Positions 26,821 to 38,900 are shown, counted from the first letter of the stretch. The stretch: DNA of 64,000 nucleotides from JABDBL01 sp963845445 (GCA_963845445.1 CAWJSE010000002.1:1860001-1924000); one strand, 5' to 3'. The notes: generated by a model from the letters alone, not told the origin. Numbers and translations are program-made.

Positions 26821-27545
26821 CTGAAAAAAGTAAAGATAATAGTCAGCTAGAAATTGCCAAAACAGATTTAATTGCCCTTGATACGACATCCGGCATTACC
26901 CGCTGGGTCGCGCACAAGATATCAACTTACAATAACACCAGAGAAGCGTTTATATTATTGGTTACTCTCATAACCGCTTTCATTGGTGGACCAGCCCTTG
27001 TTTTTTATGGTATGTCGTGGCTCCTAGCTGGTAGCCTGGGCACCTCTGGCGGTGGCGTCATGGCTTTAGCTTTTAACAATGTTATTTGCGTAATACTTAT
27101 GACAATAGCCGCCTTACTCATCTATATAACCATCCGAATAGTCTGCAAACCAAGTCATCTCTTAGTTAGTGGATCCGGTTTGCAATATCAGTTTCGTACT
27201 TTGCTCGGCTACAAGAGTCCCATTATGCTTTGGCAAAATGTTTCTTATCTAATTATCTATAAACCGAAAAATACCACTAATCCAGCTAATTATCAAGTCT
27301 CATTTATGAGCGGTACAAAACGAATATTCAACATACCTTTAGCTTGGCTCAATAAGACCGAGAATAAAGAGAAATTATTACTTGCTCTGGATAAATATTT
27401 AACCGACGTTCCACGTGATCATGAAGTTCTCTTTTATATGCGGCCTCCTAGTGCCCAAAGTTATACGGATATATGGTTTCAGTCTCTAAGAAGCGCTCCT
27501 GAATTGGAAAAGCTCATCTTAAACAACGACGATACCTCTAATTAA
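26817..27545 (+). CDS. Two-TM membrane protein paired with the kinase
   Basis: A 242-residue protein with two transmembrane helices (about 40-65 and 82-108) and a soluble PH-like domain. The domain shows HLLVSGSGLQYQF, SPIMLWQNVSYLI and IPLAWLNKTENKEKLLLAL. The same order and similar residues occur in the kinase N-terminus (HLIIISKEGLAF, FSWTELSAI, IPLNKLFKKDLEELILAL), so the two are likely paralogous domains that may pair in the membrane. It is coupled to the kinase by an ATGA overlap and converges with the exosortase gene, overlapping it by eight bases. Confidence 0.75.
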   Translation: MTEKSKDNSQLEIAKTDLIALDTTSGITRWVAHKISTYNNTREAFILLVTLITAFIGGPALVFYGMSWLLAGSLGTSGGGVMALAFNNVICVILMTIAALLIYITIRIVCKPSHLLVSGSGLQYQFRTLLGYKSPIMLWQNVSYLIIYKPKNTTNPANYQVSFMSGTKRIFNIPLAWLNKTENKEKLLLALDKYLTDVPRDHEVLFYMRPPSAQSYTDIWFQSLRSAPELEKLILNNDDTSN

Positions 27546-29007
27546 TATAGCTAATTACTTCTTCTACTGCTTTTATCTTGGTAATTGAAAGCCATGGTCC
27601 TTTGGTTTGACCCAGCAAGGACGCCCAATACCAGTCTGAAACATGCACCCAACTACTGCCCGTTTCGTCTAGAATTCTTTCGTTGACTAAAAACCTATGT
27701 CCATTAATTTCAACTAGAAGCTCATTCCAGTAAATATTATCGCTATCCTTAGAAATTGATTCAGAAATTAGCCGATAACCCTCTCCCCGTAAACAGTCAA
27801 TAATGGGATGCAATTGTCTGGTAGGTAAATAAACCCTACGCAAGATAAGTTGAGTTTGTCCGTCGCCATATTTATCAATCTTGCCTGGGAAATTGACTTG
27901 AAATTGCCTTTCTTGTTCAGAAAGTGCAACCTTTTTAAATAATGGGTTTTTATCATAAGTTTGTAACAACTGGTCAAAAACGGGACTTAGCTGAGTAGAC
28001 TGAAAGTCGGCTATTTGCTTACCACTAGCAAAAGGTACACCAGCAGCCACAAAACATATTAGAAAATAGCACAGATTAACATACCTTATTGATGTCCCAT
28101 TGATATTTACGGTAGCTAATTCTCTATCTGTGGACATTTTCCCTGCGGAAATTCTATTGGTATCAGGAACAGCAAGCAACTTGCCTTCACTCTTGTTTTG
28201 GTACGAGCGATAAAACTTGAGTATAAGGAATGCCACCAAACAAAACATAATGGCTCCTATCCCTTGATGAACAATGGTATTTTGAGCCAAAGAAGAAAAT
28301 CCATTTACAGAGATTAAAGATATCAGCACAGCGCGAAAAACATTTGCGATGAGAGCAGCTAGTCCACCAAATAGCACAATGCTCATAGTCTTGGTTAAGT
28401 TCGCTTTGCTAAAAAAGGCCATGATCAAACTTAAATAACTAGCAAACCACAAAAAATGAATACCAGAACATGGTAAATCAATATTAATTTGCTGGTTATT
28501 TAAGCATATCGATGTGCCGATAATTTCTGCAGACATTCCGTATAATTTAAAGATAAACGCAACAGACCAGGCAACTGCCAATCGTAGCGGATAAGCCAAA
28601 TAAAAATTGCATGAAGCGATAATAGGCAACGACAATAATAACAATCCAAGAATAGCAGGGCTCGCTATATCGCCCCGCCACTGCAGTCTATGCTTAGTCT
28701 CATTATTAGACATTGCGCACCATAAGGCAATAGTCATAATAACTGCTAGTACCAAATTTGGTGCATTATGAAAAATAAATGCATAAATAGCCACCAGGAT
28801 CAATGGAACAAATAAATAAGAACCATTCGATTCAGACCTTTTACTTAAACCTGCTCTATGACCAATAAAAACCAATAAAATAGCTGTCACCAAACTCAGG
28901 ATGCCGAGAGATTCATCTGATTTATCAAAAAGCCTAAAGACATACCATTGCAATACAGGCCAAAATGCCAGAGCGGTCAATCCTATAGTTAATATCTTAA
29001 TGCTCAT
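27538..29007 (-). CDS. Exosortase with C-terminal EpsI-like domain
   Basis: A 489-residue multi-pass membrane protein of the exosortase/archaeosortase family, which cleaves and probably transfers C-terminally sorted proteins. The catalytic triad is visible: Cys180 in DLPCSGIHFLW, Arg225 in NVFRAVLIS and His247 in VHQGIGAI. After about ten helices a soluble C-terminal region (about 320-489) resembles EpsI/DUF3485 (HPIIDCLRGEGYRL). I chose ATG at 29007 (MSIKILTIGL), which overlaps the upstream substrate gene by 11 bases. The upstream gene ends in a PEP-CTERM signal, so this looks like a one-enzyme, one-substrate pair of the XrtO/XrtN/XrtK sort. The subtype is not certain. Confidence 0.87.
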   Translation of the reverse strand: MSIKILTIGLTALAFWPVLQWYVFRLFDKSDESLGILSLVTAILLVFIGHRAGLSKRSESNGSYLFVPLILVAIYAFIFHNAPNLVLAVIMTIALWCAMSNNETKHRLQWRGDIASPAILGLLLLSLPIIASCNFYLAYPLRLAVAWSVAFIFKLYGMSAEIIGTSICLNNQQINIDLPCSGIHFLWFASYLSLIMAFFSKANLTKTMSIVLFGGLAALIANVFRAVLISLISVNGFSSLAQNTIVHQGIGAIMFCLVAFLILKFYRSYQNKSEGKLLAVPDTNRISAGKMSTDRELATVNINGTSIRYVNLCYFLICFVAAGVPFASGKQIADFQSTQLSPVFDQLLQTYDKNPLFKKVALSEQERQFQVNFPGKIDKYGDGQTQLILRRVYLPTRQLHPIIDCLRGEGYRLISESISKDSDNIYWNELLVEINGHRFLVNERILDETGSSWVHVSDWYWASLLGQTKGPWLSITKIKAVEEVISYIN

Positions 29008-31984
29008 ATTTTGCAGAGAATATTCTTTTATTGGCCAAAAATGCCAAAGCAAAGATAAGAACTACCAATGCTAACAACCAATTATCTGGCTCTGGTACGG
29101 CTTTAACATCCGGCGCGCTCGATGGACTTTGTGATAATTCTGCCTTTCGCGCCTCATATGATTTGCTCTGAAGTGACCCTAACGCATTTACAACACCAAA
29201 GTTAGCATTAGGAGTAAATAAAGTAGTGTTAGGGGTAAATTCGAGCGATTTAGATAATCTATATTCTTTTAACTCCCTTGTGGAACTATCTAGTCCATAG
29301 CGTTGGTAGTCTGCTTGGTTTTCTAAAACCACCGCCCCGCTTACCGGCGTTACCACTTTGTATAACATAGCCGTTTTCACAGCACCGTCTATTACCTCAT
29401 GTGAATCTGACCATCGCAGTGGACATATCACCTGATTTGCCCAAAGAGGAGATAAATCAATTTGACTCTTGTAGCTAATAGACTTGTAAGGCAACGAGTT
29501 AACTTTACTATAGGACGGCTGAAAATTTTTGATATCATTAGTCCAGGTGGCGAATAGGCGGCTGAGAGCATCTTGGGGCGAAACTATAATCGGTAATCTC
29601 ACGATATTAGTAACTCCATCTAATGCCTCAACTGTCCTATTAGGCCCACTTTCCATCTGCAATTCATAAAGAGTTAGCCCTGCGCATGCATTCAGCTTAT
29701 CTGCTAGTTTATCAGGATTTTCGATTTTGACGGGTTGCGGGCCATGTAACCATAAAACAGCGCCGTCTCTATCTTTACCAGCAAGATCAACAGCCTTTAT
29801 CAATGCCCCGGTATCGTCTTGCCCTCCGACATAAGTGAGCGTTCGCAGTGTTCGCAGAGCATTGCGCCATTTGGAGTCCTTTGAGGTGGTCAAATTCTCG
29901 ACAATTGATTCTACCTTATCCCCAGCTCGCAAAAGAGTAATACTTATTCCGCCGGGAATTTCATTCAAACATTTATCTATGCGTTCCGCGTCCTGTGCCA
30001 TAGCAGCAGAACCATCAATTACTACTACTAGCTTGTTTGGCTTCCGAACTGGCTCGATGGCGATCGTCTGCAGAATATATTTATTTGCATTGCTATCTTT
30101 AGACCAAACAGAATAGTTCTTCGCCAAATAGTCGATCTTAATTGTGCCTTTGCCCTGAGAAAGATCCGCATTTGAGATAATACCCGTGAAAGCCGAACAT
30201 TTGGTATTCTTTGTTCTATCCTTATCATCTTGCTTCATCGCATATCGAAGAATATTTGCTGGATTCGAGATTTTTCCGTTCGCAGTTATCTTTACCCAAT
30301 GTCCCTTTACTTGGAAATTTCTTTCTAAAAACATTGGCAATGTCAGGAAAGCTTCATTATTAGAAGACAAAAGTAATGGAGAAGTAATGCCTATACGAAT
30401 GTGCATCTTTCCCTTGGGTGGAACAGGAAAGCATTGAGCTAATACACGATCCGGTCCGTACGTGGTTACCAGCAATGGATCTCTTTTTTTCTTAACCACA
30501 GCAGTATATGCTGCTCTAGCAAGTCCGCGGGGACCAAAAGCAGCGGGCTGTGGCTGCCCATTCTCCCAAAGTAGAACATCGGATACCACCGCATTCGGTG
30601 GCACAAGTATTTGTACTCTTGCTTCATGCTGGTATTGAGAGCTATTATCGAATTCCATGTCCCAACGAATGGTGGCCGCGCGAGCTGGAATATCAATATC
30701 ACTAACTATTTCGGAATTACTCAAAGTAACTCCCCTTACCACTCCACCTACAGTCTCTCCAGCTAAATCGACGTCTGAATCAAAAACATCTGCTTCATCA
30801 CCAAGTTGCCATTCGCTAAAACCATATATCTTGCCTCGAAAAGAAGCAGGGATTTTTATAGAGTTAAAAGGCTTGCCAGTTGCTTGATAAAAAATCTGAC
30901 GTGCCCTTTCCTTTGGCACCGGTTTATTCCAGGTTAAAATACTACCTAAAATATCTGTGGCATGCGATTTTTCATAACACAGTCTCAGCATAGACTCTTC
31001 ATTACCAAAAGCCCTCAATATAAGCAGCCCTTGCGCACTTTTATCAGGTTCAAGAATCATGCTTTCTGCTACTCTAGTAGCCGTTGAAGGCACTTCAATG
31101 GCTACTAATGTTAGCAGGGCACACGCTACTGGCAAAAATAGTCTTTTCCTCGCTTCTGCTGTCTTGAGCTGCGCATTAGCAGGTACGTTAGCAATTGATC
31201 TAATCTTTTCTCGACCAAGTTTACCGGCAAACCAGCTAAATGGTGATATTGGTGAAGGATAAAAAATGCTCAGCAGAAGAATCGCCGGTGGACCAAAAAC
31301 AGCAAGCGAGTCATTACCAAAAATCGTCGAACCGGTTAACGAATTATGTGAAAAAACATAAGGGATCCAAAATTTATATACCAGGAAATAAAATACTAAC
31401 GCATAACAAATCAGGCTAACGGGAATAACAAACCATCCTTCTTTGTAAAACGGTACAGATGGCACTGATTGAACGGTAGTTAGAGATTCTTTCTTTTCTT
31501 CTTGCTCTTTTGCAATTTGCTGCTCTGTCGAATAGTCAGCAAACAATCGCTTTCTGGTTCTATAGCAAGCAAAACAGGCAATTAGTGGCGCCATTGGTAG
31601 GAGAAAAAATGCAAAGGCAGCAAAATAAAAACAAACAGTAAGGATTATAAATTTTGCTGCCTCAAAAATGTTAAATTGTCCATTGAAAAATACGCTGCAT
31701 TCTCTGCAAATAGCTCCCAAATAAACTATAGGAACGACGCTATTAAGAAGTAGAAGTGCAATAAAGGAGAGCACAGAAACCGGCAAAAACCAAATCGCAT
31801 AAAATGCCGCTATGCCCAGCGCCATACCATTCAGCCATCTAAACCAGGGCGTCTTAACCCAAGACAATACTTGAGATAAAACTTTTATCCTGGCCAATTC
31901 TCCAAACGAATTAGTAATGGGAATTAAAGCAAAAAGCAGTATATGCCAATCAGTAGGTAACGGATCAAAAAAGTGCGGGCACAC
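28997..31984 (-). CDS. Multi-pass VIT/VWA protein with PEP-CTERM sorting signal
   Basis: A 995-residue open frame with about six N-terminal transmembrane helices (to about residue 320), a VIT (inter-alpha-trypsin) domain (about 430-560) and a VWA-like domain starting KLVVVIDGSAAM (about 655-800; DGSAA replaces the usual DxSGS). The C-terminus is a PEP-CTERM signal: VPEPDNW, a hydrophobic helix and the basic NKRIF. It resembles the 'PEP-CTERM family integral membrane protein' type. The start is doubtful: a second frame upstream encodes RAWWILGGIIIPLAAVITEK leading into this frame at six A (31967-31972), so the gene probably begins near 32120 with a one-base shift. Confidence 0.85.
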   Translation of the reverse strand: MCPHFFDPLPTDWHILLFALIPITNSFGELARIKVLSQVLSWVKTPWFRWLNGMALGIAAFYAIWFLPVSVLSFIALLLLNSVVPIVYLGAICRECSVFFNGQFNIFEAAKFIILTVCFYFAAFAFFLLPMAPLIACFACYRTRKRLFADYSTEQQIAKEQEEKKESLTTVQSVPSVPFYKEGWFVIPVSLICYALVFYFLVYKFWIPYVFSHNSLTGSTIFGNDSLAVFGPPAILLLSIFYPSPISPFSWFAGKLGREKIRSIANVPANAQLKTAEARKRLFLPVACALLTLVAIEVPSTATRVAESMILEPDKSAQGLLILRAFGNEESMLRLCYEKSHATDILGSILTWNKPVPKERARQIFYQATGKPFNSIKIPASFRGKIYGFSEWQLGDEADVFDSDVDLAGETVGGVVRGVTLSNSEIVSDIDIPARAATIRWDMEFDNSSQYQHEARVQILVPPNAVVSDVLLWENGQPQPAAFGPRGLARAAYTAVVKKKRDPLLVTTYGPDRVLAQCFPVPPKGKMHIRIGITSPLLLSSNNEAFLTLPMFLERNFQVKGHWVKITANGKISNPANILRYAMKQDDKDRTKNTKCSAFTGIISNADLSQGKGTIKIDYLAKNYSVWSKDSNANKYILQTIAIEPVRKPNKLVVVIDGSAAMAQDAERIDKCLNEIPGGISITLLRAGDKVESIVENLTTSKDSKWRNALRTLRTLTYVGGQDDTGALIKAVDLAGKDRDGAVLWLHGPQPVKIENPDKLADKLNACAGLTLYELQMESGPNRTVEALDGVTNIVRLPIIVSPQDALSRLFATWTNDIKNFQPSYSKVNSLPYKSISYKSQIDLSPLWANQVICPLRWSDSHEVIDGAVKTAMLYKVVTPVSGAVVLENQADYQRYGLDSSTRELKEYRLSKSLEFTPNTTLFTPNANFGVVNALGSLQSKSYEARKAELSQSPSSAPDVKAVPEPDNWLLALVVLIFALAFLANKRIFSAKYEH

Positions 31985-32914
31985 ACCTCAGTGATTTTCT
32001 CAGTTATCACTGCTGCAAGAGGTATTATTATCCCACCAAGAATCCACCAGGCCCTCCCACATAAATGGTCTGACAATACTCCAGCATTTCCAGAAAAAAC
32101 ACCAGCTTGAGTGTACCCATAACCAAAAGGAATTGGATGGACTTTTATTTACGACTTTGGGTTGATCTTCCAAATTTTATAATTCCCGGAATTTGCTCTT
32201 TATCGAATTTTGATTTTGTAATTAAATAACTATCAAATCAGATTGATAAAAGTGTCTCCCTGCATTCATTACATCTTAGTAAATCAGAAAATTACAAGAA
32301 GCAAGTTATCAAAGTGCAAGAACTTAAGTACTCTAATGTTAAATCTATGTATGGAAGGGGTGCTGATTCATTTAATCGATTCTGGGTATATGCTACTTAA
32401 CTACGCTACAATTTGTCTAGAATAGTCATTCAGTTAAGAGCACGATGGACAATCTAACTGAAAAATCAAAATCGCACCAATCAACCGGTAAGTTTCTTTG
32501 CGGATGCTACCAAACTTACCCCTTCCTTGCTCTTATCATAGTCTCCATCACTACGGTAATCGCTATGACGGTCTCCATTGCTTTTCCTAATTTAGAACAA
32601 TCGCTGAGCAGAGCTTGGCAGTTATGCATTGGCCACATTCGATTCTAGACATTGCATTATGAAATATATCTCTAAGAAAGTTACTCTAATCATGGTGCAC
32701 GATGCGCATTTCGTTTAGTTGCTGGTCTGCCATGAAACACACACCTATCGCAATTACAGTCGGCAGTTTAGTGATCTCACGCGTACCACTCTTCTCTAAA
32801 TCCCATCCATACTTTAGCAGTTGACGGACAGTCTTTGCAAAAACAACTGATAGCAAAAATAAAGTGTCTAGTTCTTCTACACATCAAAAATCATCTTATG
32901 ACTAGCAGGACATG
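31985..32914. other. Region upstream of the VIT gene and downstream of the adhesin gene
   Basis: The first 80-135 bases (minus strand) hold the likely N-terminal codons of the VIT protein in another frame. A small plus-strand ORF at 32445-32648 is listed separately. The rest is AT-rich without support for a gene. Confidence 0.45.
32445..32648 (+). CDS. Possible small single-pass membrane protein
   Basis: A 67-residue frame with one hydrophobic helix (about residues 27-48, FLALIIVSITTVIAM) and a charged N-terminus. A TACAAT box lies about 35 bases upstream, but there is no clear ribosome-binding site. It is not recognised and could be a chance frame. Confidence 0.35.
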   Translation: MDNLTEKSKSHQSTGKFLCGCYQTYPFLALIIVSITTVIAMTVSIAFPNLEQSLSRAWQLCIGHIRF

Positions 32915-35900
32915 TTATGGAGAGTGGCTATATGATTCAGCACCACTGGTGAGATCATCTAGTATAGTAGCATTTTTAATCATTTGCCAAGCTGCTTTCC
33001 TGTGTGCCTGGTCGTCCGATCTGAGCAAGCTACGTATGGCCGGTACGCTACTTAAGCCATGAGCAATTGAGAAGTCGCACACAAAGGCTTTAATACCTCC
33101 ACCAAGCTCACTACTTTTTACATTACGATAGCCAATTGTGGTGCAGGGGTTTAGCTGATTAAAATCAGCAGTATTATTTCTAGTTAGCAATACTTCCGTA
33201 CCTGGTGCTAAAGTCAACTCTTTCTTATTAGCGTTAACCTTGATATAGCCCGTATGAATATCATCATGAAGATCATAGATTGCTGCATCATTACCTGTTT
33301 CCATTACCCAGGCAATAGCACCTTTGGGAATAGAAACAAGACCTTCGCGCGTTTGCACATTAATATTGCCTTGGGGCATAAAGAGCACAAAGCCTTTGAT
33401 CAAATCAAAGAAATTATCTTTGCTGGTTGGACCGAAAACAATGCCCTGACGAGAAAGGGCTGTAAGCTCGTTGGCGTTGAATTCAGTGGCAGCAAAACGA
33501 GCCTGACCTACAGTATCGGAAACTCTGTCAACGCTAATCGCACCTCGCAAAGGGGGATACATTGGAGGTACACGCCAGTAAGTTGTCCAAGGAGTATAAT
33601 CGGTAGCAATCTTTGTACCAATTTGTTCGTTCAATTTATTTTGGGCTTGTTGCTCTAGCGAATGTTGCAGCGCCAAATAATTTGCATAAAAAAGATTGAA
33701 GTGATTAGTTGATCCACTACCACTACCTGACGAACCGCCACCAGATGGTGTTGGTGGAGGAGCAAAACCTGTTGAAACCTGAAGTGGTTGAGCTATTGCA
33801 CCCTGTGTAATAGTGATATTTCCTAACTGGTTCGTATACGATCCGGTAAATGGGTTGACAACGACATAAAAAGGAAGAATTTGCAGTGTGGACGGATTTA
33901 AATTACCTACATTAACAGCTTGTCCGCCTGAAAGGGTGCCCGTACCTGTAATAGCAATAATGCCCGTAGAAGTACCGTTAATGCCAACGATTCCGGAAGA
34001 TCCTGTGGCCTGTATAACGCCATTATTTTGCAGTGTTATGTCTCCTGCTCCACTGACTGCAGCGAAGCCTACATTACCAGCAGTTGAAGTTATGGTGCTT
34101 GTTCCAGCAACGGTTATTTGATTGTTAGAATTGACTGCGACATTATTGACTGCTGCCAGCGCCCCGTTAACTGTAACGCCACCGGTGCCATTTAATGTAA
34201 TTTCCGAACCGGCGATGGTAATGGCTGCAGCCTCGGATATCGTGGCGCTGCTGATAAATGATATCGATCCTCCGGTAGCAGCAATGTTATGCGTCAATGT
34301 AATACCAGCATTGTCAGTGAGACTGTATCCGCCAGTGCCAGCTGTAGAAGTGCCATGTCCAGTAAGCGCTACTGTATCGACTAGGACGATACTGCCGCCT
34401 GAGGATAATGTTTGGCTAGTAGTGATGTTTGGAGTTGCTAGTGCCGATAAATTAATTGCTCCTGTTGGGCTGGTCATATTCACAGCTGTTGAGCCGCTGA
34501 CAGGAGATGATCCACTTATATTACCGGAGCCACTGCTTGTTAAAGTTATAGTTGTGCCGCTAAGAGCAGCACCGATAGATATAGGACTATTTGTGCCTAC
34601 GTTGATTAAGGACAATATGCCGCCACTGGTGATTGAATTAGTGGTTGTAATACCACCATTGGCTGAATCGGTAAGACTAAACCCACCTGTGCCGGCCGTT
34701 GAGACACCATTGATGGTCAAAGCGGTCAAATCAGTTAGAGTAACGCTGCCACCGGCCGAGGTAGTTTGAGTTGTTGTAATATTTGGCGTGCTTAAACTTG
34801 ATAAATTAATCGCTCCACTTGGGCTTGTCATTGTCACAGACGTTGAACCATTGATGACTGCCGATCCGCTTATACTACCTGAGCCACTAGCTGTCAGATT
34901 TATAGTTGTGCCACTAAGTACAGCACCCACAGTTATTGAACTATTAGTTCCTGATCCAATCAAAGAGAGATTGCCACCGCTAGCAATACCGCTAGTTATG
35001 GCAATACCACCATTAGCTGAATCAGTAAGACTAAAGCCCCCAGTGCCGGCAGTAGAAGCACCGTTACCAGTGAGTGCTGTCGAGTCAGTTAAAGTAACAC
35101 TGCCACCAGCGGACGTAGTTTGGGTAGTTGTAATATTCGGTGTAGCTAAACTCGACAAATTTATTGTACCGGTTGGGGCTGTCATATTTACCGCAGTCGA
35201 ACCAGTAATGGTACCCGCTCCACTTATATTTCCTGAACCAGTAGCTGTTAATGATATGGTTGTACCGCTAAGTCCAGCGCCAACAGATATTGGACTATTT
35301 GTGCCTGAATCAGTTAATGATAAAGTGCCACCACTGGTGATCGAATTGGTTGTAGCTATACCACCATTAGCCGCATCTGTAAAACTAAATCCACCTGTAC
35401 CTGCAGTTGATACTCCATTGCCGGTTAGCGCCTGTGAATCAGTTAAAGTAACACTGCCGGCTCCGCCAGTATTTTGGGTGGTAGTAATACTGGGCGTCAC
35501 AAGAGTAGCTAAGTTAATAGTACCGGTTGGGCTAGCCATAGACACTGAAGTTGAACCAGTTATGGTGCCAGTACCGCTAATACCTCCTGAACCTGTAGCA
35601 GTAATCGTATCAGCTGTGCCGGAGATATTGCTGTTAATCACTATGCCGCCATTTGTGCCGCCATTTGTTGCTAAGGTCAGCGCACCCGTTGCTGCAATAG
35701 TACCTGTAGCTACAGTCAAAGACCCTGCTCCACCAGCGGTATCAGTAAAGCTAATATTATTGCCTGTACTAGTACCGTTACCTGTAACTGCTTGACTGTC
35801 AACTAAAGTCACATTACCAGTTGTGCTAGAGGTCCAATTAGGTGTGATAATATTCAATGATCCTATCGAGCCACTGCCACTGGTAAATGATTCCGAGGTT

Positions 35901-38900
35901 GTACCGGTAATTGTTCCTGCTGTTTGAGTAATTGTACCTGAACCTGTTGCGGAAAGTGTATCGTCAGTGCCACTTACACTTGCTCCTAATGCTATTGGAG
36001 CATTTGTACCAGTGTTGATCAGAGCCAACGTTCCGCCGAAGAAATTGGTTGCCGATATTGTATTTGTGGTTGTAATTCCGCCACTAGCATTATCGACCAA
36101 GGTGACACTGCCACCGGTTGATGTGCCATTACTAGTTAGTGCTTGCAGATTGTACAGATTTACATTGCCGGATGTGTTAAAAGTAACATTGGGTGTTGCT
36201 AAATTTAGCCCACCTATTGCACCGGAGCTGCTAGCAAGTGCCACGGATGTTGAGCCAATAACCGTTGGCTCTTGGATAATTGAAACAGAATTACCGCTGC
36301 TACTTGGAATATATGCCTCAACATTATTTCCTACCGTACCAATAAAATTACCTAGTGAAGCCAGTCCTGCACCAGAACCAAAAAACAAACTTGAAACTAC
36401 AGAATTGCTGGATGTTGAAAATACAGATACTATACCAATACCATTATTTAAAACGTAACCATACCCACCAGAGGGATCCAAAGCTATGCCGACGGGGGTA
36501 TTGCCCACGTTTATTGTGCCAGTGTTGAAATAGTTCGATGTTTGGTATACAGATACAGTATTGTTATTACTATTTGTGACATAAAGCAAAGTGCCCGTGG
36601 GATTTATAGCTACCCCATAAGGTGCCCCAAAATCAACAATTGTTTGCGCAACTGTATTCGTAGCAGTTTGAATAACCGCTATTGTATTACCAGTATTGGT
36701 TGCAACATATGCATAAGCACCATTAGGACTTATTACTATTCCCTCAGGACTATATCCGACTCCACCTACATTTACCGTAGCTACAACAGTATTATTATTT
36801 GTTTGAATAACTGATACTGTGCCACTGGCAGCATTGCTAACATAAGCATAGGCACCGTTAGGAGTTATTGCCACACCGGACGGGGAACTGCCAACAGGGA
36901 CGGTGGCGACAACAGTATTATTAGATATTTGAATTACTGATACAGTGCCGCTGCCTTGATTGACCACATAAGCATAAGTGCCGGCTGCATTTATTGCCAC
37001 TCCATCTGGACCGCTGCCAACACTGATTGTAGCGAGGATAGTATTATTGGATGTTTGTATAACAGAGACAGTGCCACTGCTATAGTTTGTGACATAAGCA
37101 TAGGCGCCTGATGGAGTTATTGCCACGCCTTGGGGGCTATTGCCAACATTAATGGTTGTACCGGTTATAGAAGAAAGTAGCGTGATTGCTCCACTTCCAG
37201 TAGCGGTCAATGTCACAGCAGTACCACTTATATTCGCTCCTATTGTGATTGGAGCATTTGTCCCTGTATTGATTAATTGCAAGGTGCCTGTTGCTGTTAT
37301 TGTATTTGTGGTAATAATGCCGCCATTAGCGCTATCAACTAAATAGACATTTCTTCCAGTTGAAACTCCATTGCTTGTTAAGGCTTGTGAATCAGTTATA
37401 AATACATCTCCGCTGGTGTTAAAAGTAAGCTTGGGGGTAGTAACAAGTACAGTATCGCTGGAATCGAACCCTACAGTACCGCTACCACTAGTTAGGCTAA
37501 CCGAAGTTGAGCCAATAATTGAGGCAAATTGATCTCCCGTAATTGTTCCGCTGCCTGTGGCAGTAAGAGTTACTATAGTACCGCTCAGGTTATTAAAGAA
37601 ACTTATGGGTGCATTTGTTCCTGTATTGGTTATCGTTAGGGTGCCAGTTGCAGTTATAGTATTGTTAAATGACACACCAAAAGCACTGTTAGTAGAGTCG
37701 GTAATAGAAACATTACCGCCAGAAACCGATGTGCCATTACCGCCTATACTTTGGCTATCATGCAAAGTAACATTGCTGGATGCATGAAAAGTAAAATCGG
37801 TAAAAGCGCCATTAATAAGGTTGATTGTGGTCGTGTTGCCTGAAGGTCCAAGTGTAATATTAGTGGCAGTCACAGAACCTATACCAGTTATACTGCCGCT
37901 GCTGCTATTGTCCAGTGTCATATTATCAGAAGAGAGGATACTGCCACCGTTACTAATCAATATATTACCGGCGGCAGTTAGGGAAAAATTTGTACCGTGG
38001 GCTGTAATGCTGCCTGTAGACGCTACTGTTATAGGACCGCTAGCTGTCATTGTAAAATTATTAGCACTGGTAATATTGCCGCCTACTGCTGTAGCACCGC
38101 CAGAAGTAATTGTAAGAGATTCGTCGCTCGTTAACGATCCGCCAGTACCTACGCTAAATACAGGAATAGTAGCTTGATTGGTGGTGATAGTAGTTGTGGA
38201 TGTTGTACCAATACTATTGATGAATTGTTCCGTACCATTAATTAATGCTTGTGTTGTTGTACTGGCACCAGTGATATTTACTCCAACTGTATTACTATTG
38301 AAAAATCCGTTAAAAGTAACTGTAACATTGGCGGGTATATTTTCTGCGCTGACATTAGTCAGATTATTATTTGAATAAAAAATAACATTGCCGCCTACTG
38401 CTATACCACCGCTAACTGTAAGTGTTCCGCCTATTATATGTTCACTTTGAAGCGTAGTTAAAGTAGTAACATTAGCTGAATTGGTCAAATCCAAGCTAGT
38501 GATAGTGTATTGACCACCATTAATTACATCACCACCGCCTAGACTAATAGCCGAAGCAGGACTACTGCCTGTACTTATTTGTACATTATTGTTAACGGCA
38601 TTGACATAATTTGTTGGTCCGCTAGCGGTAAAACCGCTTGGACCAAAATAAAGTACTCCTGAACCAATAATAGTTGTTGATACATTGCTTGGTGTGCTGG
38701 CAGTACTTAATGCTGGACTACCAATTATCATAGAAAACGCACCGGTACTTAAAAACAAATTGTTACTGCCTATGGTAATTGTTCCGGTGCTGGTATTTGT
38801 ATTTTGAATTGTCATGGCACCACCAGATGCTGTGAAAGTCAAATTGCTAGCTGTAGTTAGCGAGGATCCAGAAGTTATTAGCGACAATGCACCAGAAGCA

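Noticed and set aside
30466..30702. Short ORFs on both strands within the VIT/VWA gene
   Set aside because: Shadows of a well-supported reading frame.
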